A DNA stretch of 64,000 nucleotides from PFJX01 sp040751755 (lineage in GTDB: Bacteria > Pseudomonadota > Gammaproteobacteria > Burkholderiales > Thiobacillaceae): positions 1 through 64,000 of the forward strand of contig JBFMHC010000033.1 of assembly GCA_040751755.1 (NCBI GenBank), read 5' to 3'. Each line of letters opens with the position of its first letter. Within the stretch, counting starts at the first letter, position 1. The notes beneath the pieces were generated by a model, which had not been told where the DNA came from, searched no databases, and was given only the letters and a program-made list of their open reading frames with translations. A program made the position numbers and the translations under genes. Shown here in pieces: positions 18,465 to 26,213 of the stretch.

Positions 18465-18935
18465 ATGCGCGACCCGGCCCGCCGCCCCGCCACCCTGGTC
18501 CTGCCGCCACTGCCCTACGCCCTGGCGCTGTACGCGGCCTGGCGGCTGGACCGGGAGGTCTGGCCACTGCCGCTGCAGCTCGGCGGGGCGAATGCGGCCC
18601 TGGGCTGGGGCCTGGTGGGCGTGGGTCTGGGGCTGTTCGCCTGGACCTTCTTTGCCTTCTGGCGCCACAAGACCACGGTCAATCCCTATGTGGCCGCGTC
18701 CTGCCTGGTGGTGAGCGGGCCGTTCCGCTTCTCGCGCAACCCCATCTACCTCGGCGACTGGCTCGTCTACGCGGGCGCGACGCTGCTCCTCGGCACGCTG
18801 TGGCCCCTGGCCTTCGCGCCGCTGGTCTGGCTGATCATCCGCTACGGCGTGATCCGCCACGAGGAGCGCCACCTGCGCGCCCGCTTCGGCGCGGAGTACG
18901 AGGCGTTCTGCGCGCGCGTCGGGCGGTGGTTCTGA
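18465..18935 (+). CDS. Isoprenylcysteine carboxyl methyltransferase-like membrane protein
   Basis: 156 residues, four hydrophobic spans. The C-terminal part FRFSRNPIYLGDWLVYAG and IRHEERHLRARFGAEYEAFCARVGRWF is the signature of the bacterial ICMT/PEMT-like family, which uses S-adenosylmethionine to methylate small or lipid substrates. The substrate cannot be deduced. The stop overlaps the start of the cytochrome b561 gene (TGATG). Confidence 0.85.
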   Translation: MRDPARRPATLVLPPLPYALALYAAWRLDREVWPLPLQLGGANAALGWGLVGVGLGLFAWTFFAFWRHKTTVNPYVAASCLVVSGPFRFSRNPIYLGDWLVYAGATLLLGTLWPLAFAPLVWLIIRYGVIRHEERHLRARFGAEYEAFCARVGRWF

Positions 18936-19471
18936 TGCGCTCGCCGCCACACTACGGATGGGGCCTGATCGCCCTGCACTGGCTGACCCTGGGGCTGATC
19001 GCCGCCGCCGCCTTCATCGGCTGGTGGCTCGACGGCATGCCGCTGTCGCCCCTCAAGCTGCAGTTGTACGCCTGGCACAAATGGCTCGGCCTGCTGGTCC
19101 TCTCCCTGCTGCCCTTGCGTCTGCTGCTGCGCGCGCTCGATCCGCTCGATCAAGGCGCGGAACTCACCCCATGGGAGGCGCGTCTCTCCGGGGTGGTGCA
19201 TGGCCTGCTGTATCTGCTGATGTGCGTGGTGCCGCTGGTCGGCTGGCTGCACAGCTCGGCGGCGGGGTTTTCCGTGGTGTGGTTCGGTGTCCTGCCCTTG
19301 CCCGATCTGGTCGGCAAGGACGCGGCACTCGCGGCCATCCTGAGGCAGGCGCACGCGGCGACCGTCGCGTCGTTGCTTGCCCTGGTGGCGTTGCACGCCC
19401 TGGCGGCGCTCTATCATCGGCATGTGCGCCGGGACGCGGTCCTTGCGCGCATGTTGCCCTCGCGGAGGTAG
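18935..19471 (+). CDS. Cytochrome b561
   Basis: 178 residues, four membrane helices. Likely haem-ligand histidines are H21 (ALHWLTLG), H49 (AWHKWLGL), a histidine in VVHGLLYLLM and one in ALVALHALAALYHRHV, the pattern of the bacterial b561 (CybB) family, which passes electrons from the quinone pool. Two YceI-type proteins follow at once; b561-YceI pairs are also seen in E. coli (yceJ-yceI), so a shared isoprenoid or quinone-related role is likely. Confidence 0.9.
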   Translation: MRSPPHYGWGLIALHWLTLGLIAAAAFIGWWLDGMPLSPLKLQLYAWHKWLGLLVLSLLPLRLLLRALDPLDQGAELTPWEARLSGVVHGLLYLLMCVVPLVGWLHSSAAGFSVVWFGVLPLPDLVGKDAALAAILRQAHAATVASLLALVALHALAALYHRHVRRDAVLARMLPSRR

Positions 19472-19474
19472 TGC

Positions 19475-20017
19475 ATGCGTTGGTTGTGGCTGGTTTTCCT
19501 GGGCTTTCTGGTCCTGCCCGTGCAGGCGCGCGACTGGCAGGTCGATTACGCGAAGAGCGCCGTGCGCTTCGTGATCCGGCAGATGAACGTGCCGGTCGAG
19601 GGTGGGTTCCGGCGTTTCGCGGCGCAGGCGGACTTCGACCCGGCGCGTCCCGAACAGGGCAGGCTGCGCGTCGAACTCGACGTGGGCAGCATCGACACCG
19701 GGTCCACGGAGGGAGACGGCGAGGCCAGGCGGCCGCTGTGGTTCGACGCCGCGCGCCATCCACGTGCCGTGTTCGTCAGCAAGGCGATCCGCAGGCTCGC
19801 CGACGGACGCTACGCCGCCAGCGGTGAACTCAATGTCAAGGGGCAGGTGCGGCCAGTCACGGTGCCGTTTGCGCTGGTGCGCCAGGCGAACGGCGGCTGG
19901 CTGGCGGAGGGTGGCTTCGCGTTGCGTCGCTCGGACTTCGGCATTGGCGGCGGCGACTGGAACGACGTCGTGGACGACGTGGCCGAGGCACGCTTCCGCA
20001 TTGCGCTGCTGCCCTGA
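19475..20017 (+). CDS. YceI-family periplasmic protein (first copy)
   Basis: 180 residues with a signal peptide (MRWLWLVFLGFLVLPVQA, cleavage before RDW). The mature protein is a YceI lipocalin-like barrel, a fold that binds polyisoprenoids: WQVDYAKSAVRFVIRQM, RVELDVGSIDTG, LWFDAARHPRAVFVSKAI, GELNVKGQVRPVTVPF. It lies 3 bases after the b561 gene and 11 before a second YceI gene. The two copies differ substantially, so this is not a recent duplication. Confidence 0.9.
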   Translation: MRWLWLVFLGFLVLPVQARDWQVDYAKSAVRFVIRQMNVPVEGGFRRFAAQADFDPARPEQGRLRVELDVGSIDTGSTEGDGEARRPLWFDAARHPRAVFVSKAIRRLADGRYAASGELNVKGQVRPVTVPFALVRQANGGWLAEGGFALRRSDFGIGGGDWNDVVDDVAEARFRIALLP

Positions 20018-20028
20018 GGAGGGAGACG

Positions 20029-20607
20029 ATGCACAAGGATTTGTTGGCAGTCTTGCTGCTGGGCGTTGGGTTCGCCGGCCAGGCCGGCGCGCAGGAGGCT
20101 GCGCAGCGATTCGTGCTCGATCCGACGCATACCTTTCCGAGCTTCGAGATCCGCCACCAGGGCGTTTCGCTGATGCGTGGCAAGTTCAATCGCACGCAGG
20201 GCAGGGTGGTGCTGGATCCCACCGGCAAGGAGAACCTGATCGAGGTCGTGGTGGACGCGAATTCCGTCGATACTGGCCTCGATGACCTCAATCAGAAGCT
20301 GCGTGACAGTGCCTTCTTCAGCGCGCATCGTTTCCCGGATGTCCGCTTCGTCGCCACGCGGATCGAGTTCAAGGACGGCAAGCCTGTCTCCGCGCACGGT
20401 GAGCTGACCATGCTCGGGCAGACACGGCCGCTCAGCCTGGAGATCCGCGACTACGCCTGCACGCTGCAGTTCCTCACCCGCCGCCCCCTCTGTGGTGCCG
20501 ACGTGCATGCCACGCTGAAGCGCTCCGAGTTCGGCATGAACTTCGGCATCCCCCTCATCGGCGATGAGGTCAGGCTTGCCATCGAGGTGGAGGGGTTCAG
20601 CGAGTAG
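20029..20607 (+). CDS. YceI-family periplasmic protein (second copy)
   Basis: 192 residues with a signal peptide (MHKDLLAVLLLGVGFAGQAGA). Canonical YceI features: FVLDPTHTFPSFEIRHQGVSLMRGKF, VVVDANSVDTGLDDLNQKLRDSAFF, FPDVRFVATRIEF, and C-terminal LKRSEFGMNFGIPLIGDEVRL. It carries two cysteines (DYACTLQFLTRRPLCGADVH) that could form a disulfide. Preceded by GGAGGGAGACG. Its last 11 bases overlap the end of a minus-strand small gene. Confidence 0.93.
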   Translation: MHKDLLAVLLLGVGFAGQAGAQEAAQRFVLDPTHTFPSFEIRHQGVSLMRGKFNRTQGRVVLDPTGKENLIEVVVDANSVDTGLDDLNQKLRDSAFFSAHRFPDVRFVATRIEFKDGKPVSAHGELTMLGQTRPLSLEIRDYACTLQFLTRRPLCGADVHATLKRSEFGMNFGIPLIGDEVRLAIEVEGFSE

Positions 20608-20851
20608 CCGTGCCGGTTTGTGCGTGCATCACTGCGGGTTCGATGGGGTTGCCGTTGATGTCGACGCCACCGACCTCCTCGACGACCTCCTGGCAGAGGT
20701 AGCGCGCCTTCCCGCCCTGCGCGGCATGCTGTGCCACGAGTGCCTGCGCGGTCGCCACGCAGGTGGCCTGGTCATCCAGGTGGCGACTGAGGATGACCTG
20801 TTCCTTGCCGTTGGCGAGCGCCAACCAAACCAGCAGTACGATCGATTTCAT
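20597..20851 (-). CDS. Small hypothetical protein, possibly exported
   Basis: 84 residues. A short hydrophobic N-terminus (MKSIVLLVWLALANG) could be a signal sequence; the rest is hydrophilic with two cysteines (ATCVATAQALVAQ and ARYLCQEVV) spaced for a disulfide. The phrase CVATAQALVAQH resembles the cysteine-helix pattern of small secreted proteins, but no family is recognised. No strong ribosome binding site precedes the ATG. It overlaps the convergent YceI gene by 11 bases. The ~200 bases from here to the tRNA hold no other gene. Confidence 0.5.
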   Translation of the reverse strand: MKSIVLLVWLALANGKEQVILSRHLDDQATCVATAQALVAQHAAQGGKARYLCQEVVEEVGGVDINGNPIEPAVMHAQTGTATR

Positions 20852-21048
20852 GGTGCCAGGACAGCGGGCGGCATGCCCTAAAAGGACACTTGCACATCCG
20901 AATATAAGGAAATGCTAATAATACCCAAAATAGCGCCCAAGGCCAGACCGGTAAAGGGAGTTGGTAGGAATTGACCAGGCGTGGCGTTGCGGCTTGGCCT
21001 GTAGACCGATGCGGCGGGCTGGGTACAGCAGGGAAAGAAAGGAAATGG

Positions 21049-21125
21049 TGGTCGGGGTGAGAGGATTCGAACCTCCGGCCTCTACGTCCCGAACGTAGCG
21101 CTCTACCAGGCTAAGCTACACCCCG
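21049..21125 (-). tRNA. tRNA-Pro (CGG)
   Basis: A complete 77-base cloverleaf including an encoded CCA. Acceptor stem CGGGGTG pairs with CACCCCG, the D-arm contains AGCCTGGTA, the anticodon arm is CTACG-TTCGGGA-CGTAG with anticodon CGG, and the T-arm is GGAGG-TTCGAAT-CCTCT. The discriminator base is A. Located just downstream of ispB on the same strand. Confidence 0.96.
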
Positions 21126-21157
21126 ACATGTGACGGCAAGCGCCGTCGTGAACTGCA

Positions 21158-22126
21158 TCAGAACTCGCGGTTGACCGCGAAGGCCGGCAATTCTAGCAGT
21201 GCCTGCTTGTATTGGCTATCGGCAAGCGTGGAAATTGCGTCGATTGCCATGTTTGCCTCAGTCTGTGCCTGCGCACGGGCGAGTTCCAGCGCCCCGGTGC
21301 GGCGCACGATGGCGAGGATTTCCTGGAAGTGCGTGGCGTCGCCCTCAAGGATGGCGTTGCGGATCACGGCGGCCTCCTCAGGTGTGCCATGCTTCATGGC
21401 GAACAGCAGGGGTAGGGTGGGTTTACCCTCCGCGAGATCGTCGCCGACGTTCTTGCCGATGGTCTCGGTCTCTCCCGAGTAGTCGAGGACATCGTCGATG
21501 ATCTGGAATGCCGTGCCCAGATGCATGCCATAGCGGCCGAAGGTGTCTTCCGTCGCCGCGTCGGCGTGGTTGACTATGGCACCGAGACGGGCGGCCGCCT
21601 CGAACAGCTTCGCGGTCTTGTAGCGGATCACCTGCAGATAGGCGGCCTCGTCGATGTCCGGGTCGTTACAGTTCATCAGCTGCAGGACCTCGCCCTCGGC
21701 GATGATGTTGGTGGCGTCGGACAAGACCTCCATGACGCGCATGTCCTTGGCCGAGACCATCATCTGGAAGGCGCGCGAATAGAGGAAGTCGCCGACCAGA
21801 ACGCTCGCGGCGTTGCCGAACAGGGCGTTCGCGGTCTCGCGCCCACGGCGCAACTCGGAAGCGTCGACCACATCGTCATGCAGGAGCGTCGCGGTATGGA
21901 TGAACTCGACGACCGCGGCCATTTCATGGTGGAGGCCACCTTCGTAACCTAGTGCTCGCGCCATCAACACCACCAGCGCAGGGCGCAGGCGCTTGCCGCC
22001 ACTGTGGATGATGTACTCGGAAACCTGGCGGACCAGGGCGACCTCGGAATGCAGGCGGGCACGGATGACCCGGTCCACCTCGGACATGTCGGCCTGGAGG
22101 AGCGATTGGAAGAGGGGTTGGGACAC
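21158..22126 (-). CDS. ispB: Octaprenyl/polyprenyl diphosphate synthase
   Basis: Builds the isoprenoid side chain of ubiquinone or menaquinone. 322 residues, full length. The first aspartate-rich motif DDVVD is at 84-88 within LLHDDVVDASELRRGR, the second is DDVLDYSGETE near residue 212; GGKRLRPALVVL and IGKNVGDDLAEGKPTLPLL are typical. It lies between tRNA-Thr and tRNA-Pro on the minus strand; no rplU-rpmA-obg genes, its common neighbours, are present. Confidence 0.96.
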   Translation of the reverse strand: MSQPLFQSLLQADMSEVDRVIRARLHSEVALVRQVSEYIIHSGGKRLRPALVVLMARALGYEGGLHHEMAAVVEFIHTATLLHDDVVDASELRRGRETANALFGNAASVLVGDFLYSRAFQMMVSAKDMRVMEVLSDATNIIAEGEVLQLMNCNDPDIDEAAYLQVIRYKTAKLFEAAARLGAIVNHADAATEDTFGRYGMHLGTAFQIIDDVLDYSGETETIGKNVGDDLAEGKPTLPLLFAMKHGTPEEAAVIRNAILEGDATHFQEILAIVRRTGALELARAQAQTEANMAIDAISTLADSQYKQALLELPAFAVNREF

Positions 22127-22150
22127 GGGTTTGACGCGCGGTATGTGGAG

Positions 22151-22226
<76 letters not shown>

Positions 22227-22414
22227 TTCAACGGGCGCGGATTATACATTCGAGAACCCCGTCCCCATAGGCAGATTTTCGTGTCTCGACCATGTTCGCG
22301 AGCCTTGGCGGCGGCGGCTGGTGTGTCATCTCGCGTAGGCCCGCAGGCGTCGACCGCACGGTTGAGCCTCGGGGGGCATCCTGCCGTGGGGTGGCGCGGG
22401 GTAGAGGTAAGGTA

Positions 22415-22443
22415 TTGAAATCAATTGCGTTAATGGCTATATT
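22415..22443 (+). promoter_or_regulatory. Sigma-70 promoter of the rhodanese gene
   Basis: TTGAAA at 22415-22420 and TATATT at 22438-22443 are separated by exactly 17 bases, a near-consensus housekeeping promoter. Transcription would begin near 22450, 26 bases before the rhodanese start codon. The remainder of the 22227-22475 gap shows no gene. Confidence 0.7.
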
Positions 22444-22475
22444 AGCGCTTTCTTATGTTCATTTGGAGCGCATCG

Positions 22476-22802
22476 ATGTTCGGCATGTACAACATTCGGG
22501 AAATGGATGTGGACACCCTGGATGCCAGCAAGGACGGCATCCATCTGATAGACGTGCGCACCGAGGGCGAGGTCGCCCGTGGCGTGATCGACGGCGCCAT
22601 CCACATCCCCCTGCATCTTCTGCCCTTGCGTGCCGGCGAGATCCCCCAGGACAAACCGGTGGTCATCTATTGCAACTCCGGCGCGCGTTCCGCCCAGGCA
22701 TGCGCCTTCATGAACGCAAAGGGCTTCGACAACATGCACAATCTCGCTGGTGGCATCATGGCCTGGGCTCGTTCCGGCAAACCCTTGAGCGCCTTGTCCT
22801 GA
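22476..22802 (+). CDS. Single-domain rhodanese (sulfurtransferase)
   Basis: 108 residues from ATG 22476, chosen over 22455 because GGAG lies about 8 bases before it. One rhodanese domain: LIDVRTEGEVARGVIDGAIHIP, then the active-site loop with persulfide-forming C66 in YCNSGARSAQA, and GGIMAWARSGKP. The active loop CNSGARS is the size typical of sulfur-transferring rhodaneses. It is followed by tusA and dsrE2 on the same strand; this three-gene cluster is characteristic of sulfur oxidisers, where Rhd loads TusA with sulfane sulfur. Confidence 0.92.
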   Translation: MFGMYNIREMDVDTLDASKDGIHLIDVRTEGEVARGVIDGAIHIPLHLLPLRAGEIPQDKPVVIYCNSGARSAQACAFMNAKGFDNMHNLAGGIMAWARSGKPLSALS

Positions 22803-22846
22803 ATCAAGAAACCGATCGGTGGGGGCATTTTTGCTCCTTCATCCGA

Positions 22847-22875
22847 TTGCAATATGCGGGTTCGGCGGTTACATT
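22847..22875 (+). promoter_or_regulatory. Possible sigma-70 promoter of tusA
   Basis: TTGCAA (22847-22852) and TACATT (22870-22875) are 17 bases apart, about 47 bases before the tusA start. It would allow tusA-dsrE2 to be expressed more strongly than the upstream rhodanese. The match is good at -35 and moderate at -10. Confidence 0.5.
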
Positions 22876-22921
22876 ACGGCCCGCATTTTTCAGCATTTGC
22901 TAATTTTTTGAAGGAGCGATC

Positions 22922-23149
22922 ATGGATTTCGCAAAAGAGCTCGACGCACGCGGCCTCAACTGCCCCCTGCCCATCCTGCGTACCAAGAAGACCCTGAACG
23001 AGATGGCCTCCGGTCAGGTACTGAAAGTGATCGCGACCGATCCGGGTTCCGTCAAGGACTTCGCCGCCTTCGCCAAGCAGACCGGTAACGAACTGCTGTC
23101 TTCCGCCGAGGCCGGCAGCGAGTACACCTTCTTCATCAAGAAGAAGTAA
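22922..23149 (+). CDS. tusA: TusA-family sulfur carrier
   Basis: 75 residues. The hallmark GLNCPLPILRTKKTL carries the persulfide cysteine C14 in the CPxP motif. TusA proteins carry sulfane sulfur to cytoplasmic acceptors; in dissimilatory sulfur oxidisers they deliver it to rDsr or Hdr-like systems, in others to tRNA thiolation. Co-location with Rhd and DsrE2 favours the dissimilatory role. Preceded by GAAGGAG 6 bases before ATG. Confidence 0.94.
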   Translation: MDFAKELDARGLNCPLPILRTKKTLNEMASGQVLKVIATDPGSVKDFAAFAKQTGNELLSSAEAGSEYTFFIKKK

Positions 23150-23201
23150 TCCCTTCCGCCTTCGGCGAGACTGAACCACGTTTGATGCGAGAGGTGGAGT
23201 G

Positions 23202-23714
23202 ATGGACGATCAAAAGAAACTGGCGATCATTGCGACCAAGGGAACCCTGGATTGGGCTTATCCCCCCTTTATTCTGGCTTCCACGGCCGCGGCGCTGGGC
23301 TACGAGACCCAGATCTTCTTCACCTTCTACGGCCTGCAGATGGTGCGTAAGGACTTGTCCGGTCTCAAGGTCAGCCCCCTGGGCAACCCTGGCATGCCGA
23401 TGAAGATGCCTTTCGGTCCCAAGTGGTTCCGCGGCATCAACTGGAACATCCCCAATGCGATCCAGGGCATCGTTCCCGGCTTCGAGTCCCTCGCCACGGT
23501 TCTGATGAAGCAGACCATCGCCAACAATGGCGTGGCCACCATCCCCGAACTGCGTGAGCTGTGCCAGGAGGCCGACGTCAAGTTCATCGCCTGCCAGATG
23601 ACCGTCGAACTGTTCGGCTTCGAACACAGCGACTTCATCGACGGTCTTGAATATGGCGGCGCCGCCACCTTCTTCGAGTTCGCCGGCGAGAGCGACATCT
23701 GCCTGTTCATCTGA
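23202..23714 (+). CDS. dsrE2: DsrE2-type sulfur carrier protein
   Basis: 170 residues from ATG 23202, after GAGGTGGAG; a GTG at 23199 is directly adjacent. DsrE/F/H-like fold: KKLAIIATKGTLDWAYPPFILASTAAALG at the start, a mid-protein stretch IPNAIQGIVPGFESL, and cysteines in ELCQEADVKFIACQMTVELFG, where the second lies at the DsrE active-site position. Known DsrE2 proteins accept or store sulfur with TusA. Last gene of the rhd-tusA-dsrE2 set; a strong terminator follows. Confidence 0.9.
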   Translation: MDDQKKLAIIATKGTLDWAYPPFILASTAAALGYETQIFFTFYGLQMVRKDLSGLKVSPLGNPGMPMKMPFGPKWFRGINWNIPNAIQGIVPGFESLATVLMKQTIANNGVATIPELRELCQEADVKFIACQMTVELFGFEHSDFIDGLEYGGAATFFEFAGESDICLFI

Positions 23715-23732
23715 ACGACGGAATAATCACGA

Positions 23733-23760
23733 AAAAGCCGCCTTCGGGCGGCTTTTTTAT
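23733..23760 (+). terminator. Terminator after dsrE2
   Basis: Perfect 10-bp stem AAAAGCCGCC / GGCGGCTTTT with a TTCG tetraloop, followed by a T run. It closes the sulfur-carrier operon and separates it from the porin gene. Confidence 0.9.
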
Positions 23761-23903
23761 TAGGGTTTTTCCTGGTGTTGGCCGGCTATAAGCACTTTGG
23801 CGCGGCACATAAAGAAAAATGCCCTTGCCGCCAGCTTGGTCGGTATATACCATCCGGGTGCTTTTTTTCGTCACATTCATTACGCAACTAAAAGGAGACA
23901 CAC

Positions 23904-25217
23904 ATGCGTAAGACTCAGCTCGCCATTGCCCTGGCCGCTTTCGGGGTCGCAAGCGGCGCCCACGCCACCAACGGTATGAATATTGAAGGCTTTGGCCCGA
24001 TCGCTGCCGCGATGGGCGGTGCCTCCATGGCGTATGACAATGGCAATGCGGCCATGATGAATAACCCTGCTACGCTTGGTCTGGCAGCAGATGGAAATCG
24101 TCTGGATGTGGCGATCGGCTTCCTTGGCCCTGATGTGAAAAACGAAACTGTCGGGATGACCTCGGGCGGGGACTCTTACATCATGCCCGCCATCGGCTGG
24201 ACTAAAAAAAGCGGTAAGCTGAGTTATGGCGTGGGCATGTTCGCTCAAGGTGGCATGGGTACTGAATTCGCCTCGTCCCTCGTTGGGGATGGCCGACCGG
24301 AGCGTTCAGAATTGGGGGTCGGACGCTTGATGGCGCCTGTTACCTACAATGTGAACGATAAGCTGACGGTGGCCGGTTCCATTGATTTCGTCTGGGCCAT
24401 GCTGGACATCAAAATGGCGATGAGCGGTGCCCAGTTCGGTGGCTTGGTTACTGTGCCTCCTAGCGGTGCAATCGGTGGTGTTCTTGCGGCGTTGGGCCCC
24501 ACCGAGGACGCTCGGCTCGAATTCAGCGACGACAGCGATTACACGGGGGAAGCAAAAGGCACCGGATTCGCCGGAAAGCTGGGCTTTACCTACAAGATGA
24601 GTCCTACGGTGACGCTGGGTGGTTCTTATCATTCGAAGACGAACCTGGGTGACATGGAGACCGGTGCTAATGGCGCCACCTTGTTTGCCGATCTGAATAA
24701 CGATGGGTCGTATGTGGTTGCCGATGGTGAGGTTGCCCCTGGCAAGATCATCGTACGTGACTTCCAGTGGCCGGAGACTTATGGCCTGGGTGTTTCCGTG
24801 CAAGCAACCCCTACTTTGATGGTCGCCGCCGACTGGAAACGGATCAACTGGAAGGACGTCATGGCGAACTTCACCATGACTTACGAGGCCTTCGGGGATA
24901 GCGTGACCTTCGCGCTGCCGCAGAATTGGGACAACCAGGATGTGTTTGCCATCGGTCTTGCGTACAAGGCCAGCAATGCTCTGACCCTTCGTGCTGGTGC
25001 CAGCTTCTCGGAGAACCCGATTCCTGACTCCACCATGCACTATCTGTTCCCGGCAATCATCGAGAATCACTACACCGTTGGTTTCGGCTACGGGTTCAGC
25101 GATACGTCCGAGGTGAATTTCTCGCTGCAGTACGCACCTGAGGTCAAGCAGACCAATGGTGTGACGGTCTCCCACAGCCAGACCAGCTGGCAGCTGATGT
25201 ACAGCAAGCGTTTCTAA
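23904..25217 (+). CDS. OmpP1/FadL-family outer membrane channel
   Basis: 437 residues. Signal peptide MRKTQLAIALAAFGVASGAHA followed by the FadL-family N-terminal hatch TNGMNIEGFGPIAAAMGGASMA and NPATLGLA, then alternating strands, ending in ..WQLMYSKRF with a C-terminal Phe as in outer membrane barrels. FadL-type channels import hydrophobic molecules such as fatty acids, aromatics or alkanes. Its position after the sulfur-carrier operon makes uptake of hydrophobic sulfur a possibility, only by inference. Codon usage here is visibly richer in A/T at third positions than in neighbouring genes. Confidence 0.9.
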   Translation: MRKTQLAIALAAFGVASGAHATNGMNIEGFGPIAAAMGGASMAYDNGNAAMMNNPATLGLAADGNRLDVAIGFLGPDVKNETVGMTSGGDSYIMPAIGWTKKSGKLSYGVGMFAQGGMGTEFASSLVGDGRPERSELGVGRLMAPVTYNVNDKLTVAGSIDFVWAMLDIKMAMSGAQFGGLVTVPPSGAIGGVLAALGPTEDARLEFSDDSDYTGEAKGTGFAGKLGFTYKMSPTVTLGGSYHSKTNLGDMETGANGATLFADLNNDGSYVVADGEVAPGKIIVRDFQWPETYGLGVSVQATPTLMVAADWKRINWKDVMANFTMTYEAFGDSVTFALPQNWDNQDVFAIGLAYKASNALTLRAGASFSENPIPDSTMHYLFPAIIENHYTVGFGYGFSDTSEVNFSLQYAPEVKQTNGVTVSHSQTSWQLMYSKRF

Positions 25218-25238
25218 GCCCCAGGGCTTGTAGCGCAC

Positions 25239-25273
25239 GGGCCGGGGAGAGGGTTTCCCCGGCCCTGTTTGTT
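25239..25273 (+). terminator. Terminator after the FadL-type gene
   Basis: A 9-bp all-GC stem GGGCCGGGG / CCCCGGCCC with a 9-base loop, followed by TGTTTGTTTATT, ends 22 bases after the porin stop codon. Confidence 0.8.
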
Positions 25274-25305
25274 TATTGATCTGTTGATGCGATATGGAGT
25301 TTGAA

Positions 25306-26184
25306 ATGCGCAAGCTGTTGCTCGCCGTGTTCCTGGCCTGCCTTACCCCCTTCGCCTGGGCCTTGTCGCCGTATCTGCAGGGCAGCCGCGTGCCGGCGGG
25401 GGATGTTGCCTCGGTGATGGGGCGCGTGGAGGCCAAGCTGAGCGCGGCCGGATTCAGCGTGCTCGGCAAGTATGCCCCGGCCGGTCTGCCCGGCTATGGC
25501 GTCGTGGTCGTGACCGACAAGAACATGCTCAATACCGTGCGTCACCTGGGCGGCGCGGCCATCGTTGCGGCGCCGATCCGCGTTGGCGTGAAGGCGGATG
25601 GCAGTGTGAGCTACATGAACCTGGAATACTGGGCCCGTGCCTACTTCCGCAAGCAGTATCCCCTTGCCGACAGGGCGATCCGAGCCTCCCAGGCAAACCT
25701 CGCGAAGGCGCTCGGTGTCGGCAAGCCGTTCGGGGGCGATGTCGATCGCAAGGGCCTTGCCGACTATCAGTACATGTTCGGCATGGAGGGCTTCGAGTCG
25801 GACAAGAACCTGCTCATGGAGCACCTGGAGTTCGAGGATGCGGTCAAGGCCATCCAGGAAAACCTGGCGCGCAATGCCGGCAAGACCGCAAAGGTGTACG
25901 AGATCATCATGCCCGACAGGAAGGTGGCCGTGTTCGGCGTGGCGCTGAACGACCCCAAGGAGGGCGAGGGCTGGTGGGTGAAGACCATCGGCGCTGACAA
26001 TATCGCCGCGCTGCCGTATGAGATCTACGTGGTCAACAACAAGGCCAATCACCTGTTCGCGCGCTTCCGCATCGCCCTGGGCTGGCCGAACGTCGGCATG
26101 GGCGACTTCATGCGCATCGTCGAGGCCCCTGGCATCATCCGCGACACCCTGACCGTGGTGTCCGGCGGCGCGCCGGACCGCTGA
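25306..26184 (+). CDS. Secreted DUF302-like protein
   Basis: 292 residues from ATG 25306, with GGAG 7 bases upstream; the ATG at 25294 overlaps that site. Signal peptide MRKLLLAVFLACLTPFAWA. The first third resembles DUF302 (VMGRVEAKLSAAGFSVLGKYAPAG...), a family also seen in periplasmic proteins of sulfur oxidisers. The rest, including FGMEGFESDKNLLMEHLEFEDAVKAIQ and WWVKTIGADNIAALPYEIYVVNN, is not known to me. No cysteine remains after the signal peptide. Function unknown; it follows the FadL-type gene but has its own leader after a terminator. Confidence 0.75.
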   Translation: MRKLLLAVFLACLTPFAWALSPYLQGSRVPAGDVASVMGRVEAKLSAAGFSVLGKYAPAGLPGYGVVVVTDKNMLNTVRHLGGAAIVAAPIRVGVKADGSVSYMNLEYWARAYFRKQYPLADRAIRASQANLAKALGVGKPFGGDVDRKGLADYQYMFGMEGFESDKNLLMEHLEFEDAVKAIQENLARNAGKTAKVYEIIMPDRKVAVFGVALNDPKEGEGWWVKTIGADNIAALPYEIYVVNNKANHLFARFRIALGWPNVGMGDFMRIVEAPGIIRDTLTVVSGGAPDR

Positions 26185-26213
26185 GCGTCATTCTCCGCCC
26201 GTTCGGGCGGGGT

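Noticed and set aside
26195..26211. Hairpin CCGCCCG/CGGGCGG as terminator between the DUF302-like gene and lpxH
   Set aside because: No T-tract follows on either strand; it could form a hairpin but support is too weak to list.
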